From an uncultured Alphaproteobacteria bacterium (GTDB taxonomy: Bacteria > Pseudomonadota > Alphaproteobacteria > Rhodobacterales > Rhodobacteraceae): a stretch of 64,000 nucleotides of DNA. Positions within the stretch are counted from its first letter, which is position 1. Every line of letters starts with the position of its first letter. Both the position numbers and the translations under genes were made by a program. The stretch spans positions 1-64,000 of the forward strand of contig CAJXHI010000013.1 in the NCBI GenBank assembly GCA_913051655.1, read 5' to 3'. This document shows positions 57,107 to 64,000 of the stretch, one piece after another. The notes below the pieces were generated by a model. That model ran no database searches and was not told where the DNA came from. It saw only the letters and a list, made by a program, of their open reading frames with translations.

Positions 57107-57598
57107 TTAAGGGGCGCTTGCGGTGTGTGTTGCGTTAAGCGATTTTTCCATAAAAACCGATGCAGGATCATCGCGGTAATCACCAAATGGACCACGGCGA
57201 ATAAATCCAAATTTTGTGTAAAGCGTGACAGCTTCTTTCAGCATTTCGCCGGTCTCAAGGCGCATAAGGTCAAAGCCTAGCGAAATAGCCTCTCGTTCCA
57301 AGGCCGTCATAAGCGCTTTGGCGACACCTTTACCGCGATGGTGAGGATCAGAAAACATCGATTTCAACTCCCCATAGCCCTCTTTCAACGCCAAAGCTAC
57401 ACAGCCAACATAGGCCCCGTGAATCTGTGCAGCGAAAAAACGAACATCTTTTTTACAAAGAGCCTCAAGCGACAAATAATGATTTTCTTCTTCGCTATAT
57501 AGCGATTGCATCAGCGCATGGCTTTGCATCAACAAGGCCTTGATCTCCGGATGTCGTGGATCGGCGTAGTTAATTGCGATCATTAGAATTTCTTTCAA
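57107..57598 (-). CDS. GNAT family N-acetyltransferase
   Basis: A 163-residue acetyltransferase. The acetyl-CoA motif is MFSDPHHRGKGVAKALMTAL (QxxGxG/A type), followed by MRLETGEMLKEAVTLYTKFGF and the terminal GPFGDYRDDPASVFMEK, typical of the PhnO/YsnE-like branch. Substrate unknown. Divergent from smc, 187 bases apart. Confidence 0.9.
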   Translation of the reverse strand: MKEILMIAINYADPRHPEIKALLMQSHALMQSLYSEEENHYLSLEALCKKDVRFFAAQIHGAYVGCVALALKEGYGELKSMFSDPHHRGKGVAKALMTALEREAISLGFDLMRLETGEMLKEAVTLYTKFGFIRRGPFGDYRDDPASVFMEKSLNATHTASAP

Positions 57599-57785
57599 AA
57601 ATGCCTAAATTCAGTGTTATTGCCTTTCACCCACCTGTACAAGCTGACGAATCAAAAAGTCGATATATAGTAGGGCAGGCGGATGGTTGCCACGATATCA
57701 GGTAGGGTGGATTTGACTTAAGAGAACGCGACAGGCAAACTATCCATAGTAAGAATCACGGGCAGCATAAAAGGGCAGTATATCA

Positions 57786-60700
57786 GTGCGTTTTTCGAAA
57801 CTAAGGCTGACGGGCTTTAAAAGCTTTGTTGATCCTACAGAGTTATTGATCTCTGATGGATTGACCGGCGTTGTCGGTCCTAATGGCTGCGGAAAATCCA
57901 ATCTACTTGAAGCGCTACGCTGGGTTATGGGCGAAAACCGCCCAACCGCAATGCGAGGCGACGGTATGGAGGACGTCATTTTTGCCGGCGCCTCCACACG
58001 CTCGGCGCGTAACTTTGCCGAAGTCAACCTCCTTTTGGATAATTCGGACCGTTTGGCACCCGCAGGTTTTAACGACAGTGATACCGTGGAAATTGTGCGT
58101 AGAATAACGCGCGATGCCGGAAGCGCCTTTAAAGCATCTGGAAAAGATGTGCGGGCCAAAGACGTTCAGATGCTTTTTGCGGATGCATCAACGGGGGCGC
58201 ATTCACCCTCATTGGTGAGGCAGGGGCAAATTTCGGAACTTATTAATGCCAAACCGAAAAACCGTCGTCGCATTTTGGAGGAGGCTGCGGGTATTTCGGG
58301 GCTCTATCAGCGCCGCCATGAAGCAGAGCTGAAGCTCAACAGCACCGAAAGCAATCTGCTTCGTGTGGATGATGTGTTAGAACAACTTGCCCAGCAGTTA
58401 TCACAACTCGCTCGACAGGCCCGTCATGCCGCCAGATACCGTGCCATAGCAGAAGAACTCAGAGTGTCTGAAAGCATGCTTTTGTTCTTGCGATGGCGGG
58501 ACGCTGAGCAGGCTTGCCTCCGTGCCGACGAAGATCTGCGTGAGCGCACGTTGGCGACTTCTCGTGCGGAGGCCAGAGCGCGCGAAGCAGAAAAAGAACG
58601 CAGCGAAGCCGAAGAAAAATTGCCACCATTCCGCGAGGAGGAAGCAGTTGCTGGCTCCATTCTTCAACGACTTTTGGTAGAACGTGACACACTTGATCGA
58701 GAAAAAGATCGCGCGCGCGAACGTATCGAAACTCTGACCAACCGCCTTGAACAACTGGCGCTTGATATGGAACGCGAAAGAGGGTTGAAACGTGATGCCG
58801 TTGAAACCATTCGACAGTTGGAGACAGAAAAACAGACGCTGACAGAAGGACAACAGGGACACAGCACAAAGCTAAATACAGCCGAAGGAGATGCACGACA
58901 GGCGGCAGCTATTCTTCAGGCCCGCGAAAGCGATCTGTCCCAGAAAACTGAAGATGTTGCACGTCTGGCTGCACGCCATCAATCCGCGCACCGTTTACTA
59001 TCCGATTGTCAAACAAACCTAGAGAAAAACGAAAAAGGCGCAGAAACGGCGCGTGCTTCGCTTAATGATGCCGAAAACGTACGTGCCACTGCGCATCATC
59101 GGCTTGAAGAGATCCAAAGCCTTGAGCAAGATGCGATAAGCGCATCTGAAAAAAGCGAATTAAATCTCCGTAATGCCGAAGCCCAACGCGCAACGGCACA
59201 GGCCGTTGAGGCAGAGGCACGCGCGCGCCGATCAGAGGCTGAAGGCGAGGCAAGCGCGCTGCGTGCTGAGGTCAGCGCACTTAAAAAACTTGTGGACCGT
59301 GAAACATCCGAAGTCACGCAAGTCATTGATCAGCTTCAGGTGCAAAGCGGTTATGAAAAGGCAATCGGAGCAGCCTTATCGGATGATCTGAGAACAGCTG
59401 AGGTTAATCAGTCTGATACCGCTACAGGTTGGGTAAACCTGCCCCCCTATGATAATACTGCCTCCTTGCCCCGAGGTGCCCACTCCTTATCCGAGTATGT
59501 ATCAACGACGCCAGTGCTTATGCGCAGGATGTCCCAGATCGGTCTGGTCGACGCCACCACGGGCGCAACGCTTCAATCTGACCTTGCCCCCGGTCAAAGG
59601 CTTGTTAGCCAGCAAGGTGACCTATGGCGCTGGGACGGATATAAGGTTTTGTCCAGCGATGTGTCGTCCACTGCGGTAATGCGGTTGGAACAGATGAACA
59701 GGCTTTCCGATTTGAAAGAGACGCTTCAGACCGCTCAAAAAGGCGTCGATAGCGCTAGCGCTGCCCATGACAGTGCCTCTCAAGAGCTATCAGTCGCAAC
59801 AGAAATCGATCGACAGGCACGAGAGGCGAGACGCGAAGCGGACAAAGCGATGGCAGAAGCAAGCCGTGCATTAAGCCGCGCAGAGGCCGACAGAAACCTC
59901 GCCGAGAGTAGATTGGAGAGTTTGGAATTAGGGGTAAAACGCCACGAAGATGAAGCTTTGGAAGCCCGCACACAACTTAATTCAGCGACCGAAGCAGTGG
60001 AAAAGCTTGGCGATTTGGACAACGCACGACGCGAAAGTGAAGACATTAAAACAACTGTCGAAGCCTCTCGTATGACAATGATGACAAAACGCTCTTTGTG
60101 CGATGAATTGCGCCGCGAAGGTGAGGCACGCCTTAGGCGCCTGTCTGAGATTGATAAAGAGATGGATATATGGCGCCATCGTTTGCAAACAGCGGAACAG
60201 CGGAGCTTAGAGCTTTTGCAGCGCCAGACTGAAACAAACCAAGCCCTTAAAGAGGCCAATTTAAAACCTGTAGAAATTGCGCACAACAAAACAAAGATTG
60301 GCGCCTCCATTGAGACTGCGCAAGCGCGCCTAAAAGAGGCCGGTGATGCGCTGGCCCAGGGGGAAACAACCCTGCGCAAATGCGTTCAAAACGAACGAGA
60401 CGCGGAAAGAGCCGCCTCAGAGGAACGAGAGGAACGCGCCGTATCACAGGCCAAATCCGACGCTGCACAGGATCAACGGGCCAGAGCGTCCGCCAGAATA
60501 AAAGAAGAGCTTGGTCAAACTCCGCAACTTCTTTTAGCAAAGCTCAATCGTGATGCGAATAAAATGCCCCCAGCCGGGGATGTAGAGGTCGAAGTGGGAC
60601 GGCTGAAACGACAGAGAGATGCGCTTGGCGCTGTAAACTTGCGCGCTGAAGACGATGCAAGAGAGATCGAAACCGAATACAAATCTCTTGCCATCGAAAA

Positions 60701-61244
60701 AGCAGATCTGGAGGATGCCGTCAAAGCGTTGCGTAGTGGAATTTCCAACCTAAACCGAGAGGGCCGAGAAAGGCTTCTGACTGCATTTGAACAAGTAAAT
60801 AGCAACTTCAGCATGTTGTTCAAACATCTCTTTGGCGGTGGCGAAGCCGACCTCGTAATGGTCGAAAGCGATGATCCGCTGGAAGCTGGCCTTGAAATCA
60901 TGTGCCAACCACCCGGCAAAAAACTCAGCACAATGTCACTTCTATCCGGTGGGGAGCAGACCCTGACAGCTTTAGCCTTGATATTCGCCGTCTTTCTGGC
61001 AAATCCCGCCCCAATTTGTGTGCTTGACGAGGTCGACGCACCTTTGGATGATGCCAATGTTAACCGCTTCTGCGATATGCTCGACGAAATGTGCCGACGC
61101 ACCGACACGAGGTTTTTGATTATCACACACCATGCGGTTACGATGGCACGCATGGACAGACTGTTCGGTGTCACTATGCAAGAGCAGGGCGTGAGTCAAC
61201 TGGTCTCCGTTGATTTGAAACGCGCAGAATCCTTGGTTGCCTAA
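57786..61244 (+). CDS. smc: Chromosome segregation protein SMC
   Basis: A 1152-residue SMC, full length. The N-terminal ATPase half has FKSFVDPTELLI and the Walker A VVGPNGCGKSNLLEALRWVMGE. Two long coiled coils (about 165-500 and 640-980) flank a hinge domain around 500-630 (AIGAALSDDLRTAE, WRWDGYKV). The C-terminal half has the ABC signature LLSGGEQTLTALALIFA, Walker B ICVLDEVDAPLDDANV and the H-loop ITHHAVTMARMDRLFGVTM. With ScpA/ScpB (not here) it compacts and separates chromosomes. Start is GTG. Confidence 0.97.
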   Translation: MRFSKLRLTGFKSFVDPTELLISDGLTGVVGPNGCGKSNLLEALRWVMGENRPTAMRGDGMEDVIFAGASTRSARNFAEVNLLLDNSDRLAPAGFNDSDTVEIVRRITRDAGSAFKASGKDVRAKDVQMLFADASTGAHSPSLVRQGQISELINAKPKNRRRILEEAAGISGLYQRRHEAELKLNSTESNLLRVDDVLEQLAQQLSQLARQARHAARYRAIAEELRVSESMLLFLRWRDAEQACLRADEDLRERTLATSRAEARAREAEKERSEAEEKLPPFREEEAVAGSILQRLLVERDTLDREKDRARERIETLTNRLEQLALDMERERGLKRDAVETIRQLETEKQTLTEGQQGHSTKLNTAEGDARQAAAILQARESDLSQKTEDVARLAARHQSAHRLLSDCQTNLEKNEKGAETARASLNDAENVRATAHHRLEEIQSLEQDAISASEKSELNLRNAEAQRATAQAVEAEARARRSEAEGEASALRAEVSALKKLVDRETSEVTQVIDQLQVQSGYEKAIGAALSDDLRTAEVNQSDTATGWVNLPPYDNTASLPRGAHSLSEYVSTTPVLMRRMSQIGLVDATTGATLQSDLAPGQRLVSQQGDLWRWDGYKVLSSDVSSTAVMRLEQMNRLSDLKETLQTAQKGVDSASAAHDSASQELSVATEIDRQAREARREADKAMAEASRALSRAEADRNLAESRLESLELGVKRHEDEALEARTQLNSATEAVEKLGDLDNARRESEDIKTTVEASRMTMMTKRSLCDELRREGEARLRRLSEIDKEMDIWRHRLQTAEQRSLELLQRQTETNQALKEANLKPVEIAHNKTKIGASIETAQARLKEAGDALAQGETTLRKCVQNERDAERAASEEREERAVSQAKSDAAQDQRARASARIKEELGQTPQLLLAKLNRDANKMPPAGDVEVEVGRLKRQRDALGAVNLRAEDDAREIETEYKSLAIEKADLEDAVKALRSGISNLNREGRERLLTAFEQVNSNFSMLFKHLFGGGEADLVMVESDDPLEAGLEIMCQPPGKKLSTMSLLSGGEQTLTALALIFAVFLANPAPICVLDEVDAPLDDANVNRFCDMLDEMCRRTDTRFLIITHHAVTMARMDRLFGVTMQEQGVSQLVSVDLKRAESLVA

Positions 61245-61277
61245 CTGGATTTCAACATAAATAGTGCTGCGCTTACT

Positions 61278-62138
61278 TTACAGTTGCATATGATCAGCAA
61301 TCGCAACGATGCGGTGCATCTCGCGCAAAACGGGCTTTTCAATTAACTTACCATCGATGACGACAAGACCGGTATCAGCCTTTTCAAATTCGGCTATGAT
61401 GCGGCGCGCGCGCGCAATCTGAAACTCGCTCGGCGTAAATACCTCATTTAGGGCGGTAATTTGTTTTGGGTGCACTGATCCTTTACCAGAAAATCCCAAA
61501 TCGCGAACTTTCTCGGCCTCAACGCGCATACCCTCTGGATCATCTAAATCAAGAAAAGGTACATCAAGAACATCCAAACCTGCGGCCGCAGAAGCATGCA
61601 CAACGCGGGACCTCGCATATAGAAGTGAACCAAAATTATTCTGACATCTTAGTTCAGCGGCCATGTCCACCCCGCCAAAAAACATTGCATCAATACGCGG
61701 CGAACATTTTGCGATCTCAAAAGCGGCCTCGAGGCCCTCATTGGTTTCGATGATCACGTGAAGCCTTGTGTCATGCCCAACTTCAGTCAATAACTGATCA
61801 AGGATAACAACTTCATCTGGTGTTCTGACCTTCGGCATCATGAGTGCCGGCGGTGGCGTTTTACTTGCAACAACAGCGTTCACATCTTCAATGCCAAAAC
61901 GTTCGCGCATGGAATTGATCCTGATAATCCGTTCCACCCCATCATCCACCTGTGGAGCTTCAAACAAAGCCAATGCTTTTCGACGCGCCTCTGCCTTATC
62001 CTTTGGAGCAATCCCATCTTCAAGTTCGACACAGACAACATCTGCACCACTTGCAAGCGCTTTGGAATACATGTCAGGGCGCAAACCTGGAGTGAAAATA
62101 AAACTGCGGCGAGGACGAATGCTTGATTTAACCGTCAT
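61278..62138 (-). CDS. CoA-ester lyase (HpcH/HpaI, citrate lyase beta family)
   Basis: A 286-residue TIM-barrel lyase. RPRRSFIFTPGLRPDMYSKAL opens as in malyl-CoA/citramalyl-CoA lyases; CVELEDGIAPKDKAEARR, the Mg-binding Glu in VIIETNEGLEAAFEIA and Asp in AMFFGGVDMAAEL, and GFSGKGSVHPKQITALNEVF are diagnostic. The exact acyl-CoA (malyl, citramalyl, hydroxymethylglutaryl) is not fixed by sequence. Eleven bases after the GcvT-like gene, so the two are cotranscribed. Convergent with smc. Confidence 0.9.
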   Translation of the reverse strand: MTVKSSIRPRRSFIFTPGLRPDMYSKALASGADVVCVELEDGIAPKDKAEARRKALALFEAPQVDDGVERIIRINSMRERFGIEDVNAVVASKTPPPALMMPKVRTPDEVVILDQLLTEVGHDTRLHVIIETNEGLEAAFEIAKCSPRIDAMFFGGVDMAAELRCQNNFGSLLYARSRVVHASAAAGLDVLDVPFLDLDDPEGMRVEAEKVRDLGFSGKGSVHPKQITALNEVFTPSEFQIARARRIIAEFEKADTGLVVIDGKLIEKPVLREMHRIVAIADHMQL

Positions 62139-62149
62139 TACACAAATCC

Positions 62150-63337
62150 CTATTCTGGAAGTTTCGGAAGGTTACTATCCAAACCTTTGACCAAACGTTT
62201 TTCTTTATCAAAAAATGGAAGATCGACTATGGTGCCCTCATGGGTAGCGCCATCTGGCATCTGCATCGAAAGGGTTCGACCGATCCATTCCCCCGGTTCA
62301 TAAAACCGAACATATCCTACACCAAGCCCCAACGTTGGCGATGGAACGCCCGCCGTGATATAGCCAACCCGGATCCCATTATCTATGACGGCACTCTCTG
62401 ACAAAGGCGTGATTGTTTCACAAGTCAATCCTAATAAGCAGGATCTCGTATCTTTCCCCACCAGCGCATCTCGCCCAATAAAGTCAGGCTTATCCATATC
62501 AATAAACGGCGAGAGTCCTGCTTCAAACGGGGTCATATCCTGCGTAACATCGGTCAGATTTCCCAAGATGCCCCCTTCAATTCGCCGGATTGTCATCGCT
62601 CGAGTTGACGAAAACTCCATTCCATAGGGGGTGCCACAGTCCATTAAGTGATCCCAAAGAGCGATGTGATCGGTCTCTGCGGCGCTACAGTAAATCTCAT
62701 AGCCCAATTCGTTTGTGAAACCTGTCCGTGAGACATAGAATCTCTGACCACCGATATTGAAAAAGCCTGCGCGAAAGTATTGTAAATTTTCATCAACCGC
62801 ACCATCAGAAGCTTTTTTCATGATGTCCAAAGAAGCCGGTCCTTGGATTTGCAAAACCCGTACTTGAGGATCAGAAATGGTGACATCAAAGCCCGCTGAA
62901 TGCGCCATCAGCCAATTTTCGAATGGACCGTCAGCCTGAACATACCAAAAGCGATTTCTTGCAAAACGAAACATTACACCATCCATAAAAACGCCACCCT
63001 TTGGTGTGCAGGCAATGGCGTAATAACCACGTTCTTCGTTCATCGTAGAAACTTTGCGGGCCAGCACATGATCGAGAAACGCCTCAGCGTCAGGACCTGA
63101 AATTTCAACGGGCTTTTCAGGGGTATCAAAAATCAATGCTTTTTGGCGGAGGCACCAATATTTTTTGATATAATCCTCATTTAGAGAGATCGCAAAATAC
63201 CGACCAGCATATACACCGCGTACCATATCAGGATGCTGCGTGCGTTCGATGAAAGGGGATTCTTCGAACCTGCGGGCGCTAATCCCGACTGTATTTTCAA
63301 GATCTGATGCCTCCTGAAAATTTCCCATAATATTCAC
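62150..63337 (-). CDS. GcvT/aminomethyltransferase family protein (DmdA-related)
   Basis: A 395-residue folate-dependent GcvT-fold protein. SGPDAEAFLDHVLARKV, MDGVMFRFARNRFWYVQADGP, VLQIQGPASLDIM, SRTGFTNELGYEIY and RRIEGGILGNLTDVTQDMTPFEAGLSPF are the family blocks in order, followed by DFIGRDALVG. The family includes glycine cleavage T protein, sarcosine/dimethylglycine demethylating domains and DMSP demethylase DmdA. It is not a GcvT of the cleavage operon (no gcvH/gcvP). The methyl donor is unknown. Paired with the CoA-ester lyase. Confidence 0.88.
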   Translation of the reverse strand: MNIMGNFQEASDLENTVGISARRFEESPFIERTQHPDMVRGVYAGRYFAISLNEDYIKKYWCLRQKALIFDTPEKPVEISGPDAEAFLDHVLARKVSTMNEERGYYAIACTPKGGVFMDGVMFRFARNRFWYVQADGPFENWLMAHSAGFDVTISDPQVRVLQIQGPASLDIMKKASDGAVDENLQYFRAGFFNIGGQRFYVSRTGFTNELGYEIYCSAAETDHIALWDHLMDCGTPYGMEFSSTRAMTIRRIEGGILGNLTDVTQDMTPFEAGLSPFIDMDKPDFIGRDALVGKDTRSCLLGLTCETITPLSESAVIDNGIRVGYITAGVPSPTLGLGVGYVRFYEPGEWIGRTLSMQMPDGATHEGTIVDLPFFDKEKRLVKGLDSNLPKLPE

Positions 63338-63695
63338 CTATTTGCTATGATTTCATTTAAGTTTTTGTCTTTTTATTTAAAATTACTGCATAAAACCGAA
63401 CGCTCTTCAAGCGCCAAAGGATAATCTGACTGAAACTGAAGCTTTGCGCTTAGACAAATTTAGACCGGATTGCGTAAAAACATACGCAGTCAATCAATCA
63501 AAGTTAAATGGGAATAGTCGATTTTAAAATAGGTGTATTTTAAAACAAGCAAAGCAAAGTCACAAAAAGCGCTTAAGCTCCTAATTTTCTGATCAAGATC
63601 TACAAAAGCATCCATTTTGCGAAGATCATAAATCTATGTTTTACAAAGAGTAGTTCGCTGCGAATAATATTTGAAACGTTGTCTGATCATTTCTG
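63338..63695. other. AT-rich spacer
   Basis: About 360 AT-rich bases between the GcvT-like gene and the edge TctB gene. I see no gene, riboswitch or clear hairpin. Confidence 0.45.
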
Positions 63696-64000
63696 TTAAA
63701 TATCAAAAATAACCCCTGATGGCAGGGGTACCATAAGTATCATAGAAAATAAATAATATGCCACAATGGTAATTAAAACGGCCTGACCAACGGATGTAGA
63801 CGCACTTCTCAAGGTAAAACTAGTTCCGGTAAGAAATGTTTGCATACTTACGATAAAAATCAGACTACTACCTAAAAATCCAATTATTGGTATTAATATT
63901 ATAAATCCAAATATAAGTAAAAAACCTAAAAATACTCTATTTCTCTCGTTATGGTCCTCAAATAAGTCAATTTTATTTGGTTTAACAAAGCCTCTTAAAA
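63696..64000 (-). CDS. TctB-family tripartite tricarboxylate transporter small permease (partial)
   Basis: One minus-strand frame (codons start at 63998) is open for 100 codons to a TAA at 63696 and continues beyond the window, which is why the track lacks it. It has hydrophobic segments GFLLIFGFIILIPIIGFLG and LITIVAYYLFSMILMVPL and ends VPLPSGVIFDI, the usual TctB end. TctB is the small membrane subunit of TctCBA carboxylate importers. The DNA is much more AT-rich than neighbouring genes. A hairpin ACCCCTG-CCAT-CAGGGGT followed by TATTTTTG lies inside its last codons and may be its terminator. Confidence 0.7.
   Translation of the reverse strand, partial: LRGFVKPNKIDLFEDHNERNRVFLGFLLIFGFIILIPIIGFLGSSLIFIVSMQTFLTGTSFTLRSASTSVGQAVLITIVAYYLFSMILMVPLPSGVIFDI

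Overview
The window is an ordinary bacterial chromosome segment from an alphaproteobacterium, most likely a marine Rhodobacterales (Roseobacter-type) lineage with moderate to low GC. Several local arrangements point there: tandem mlaA-mlaC; rsmB divergent from a DUF1674 gene; the series rsmB, heparinase II/III, purH, lspA; the def, def-like, fmt run; and an imuB preceded by the alphaproteobacterial LexA box GAAC-N7-GAAC. I found no rRNA, tRNA, IS element, prophage or CRISPR array.

Layout. 1-5 kb: left-edge remnant of a flavin-containing monooxygenase, alpha/beta hydrolase plus isomerase, prs, and glnK-amtB. 5-9 kb: class A penicillin-binding protein and the MlaA/MlaC lipid-trafficking pair. 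9-19 kb: short operons (ridA; GNAT and pterin dehydratase; peroxiredoxin; FAD reductase-rsmD; map; sfsA; a four-gene chain from a CinA-like protein to an OmpA-family protein). 19-26 kb: ilvD, a CPBP protease, a ruined fatty acid desaturase, accD-folC. 26-35 kb: zapE, transporters, hydrolases, ornithine cyclodeaminase family, S-formylglutathione hydrolase, dehalogenase. 35-45 kb: cytochrome c pseudogene, SOS-type imuB, lspA-purH-heparinase-rsmB, fmt and two deformylase-family genes. 45-57 kb: MalY-type lyase, cobD, MltB-type transglycosylase, YggT, arfB, a YhhQ-type transporter, mepA, MFS, semialdehyde dehydrogenase. 57-64 kb: smc, then a minus-strand set (CoA-ester lyase, GcvT-like aminomethyltransferase, right-edge TctB) that may form a catabolic unit.

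Two themes stand out. First, gene decay: at least three clear pseudogenes (monooxygenase, desaturase, cytochrome c) and several fainter remnants sit between intact housekeeping genes, and one deformylase paralogue has lost its metal site. Second, a compact regulatory-looking element lies upstream of the ribosome-rescue gene arfB. It has a TTGACA promoter, a 16-nt exact complement of the expected alphaproteobacterial 16S rRNA 3' tail, an 18-codon leader ORF, a downstream CACCTCC segment that can pair with that Shine-Dalgarno, and a strong GC hairpin. This is the best candidate for something undescribed.

All assignments come from reading translations and motifs; no database search was possible. 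Start codons were moved from the ORF track where overlap, Shine-Dalgarno or family alignment favoured another codon.
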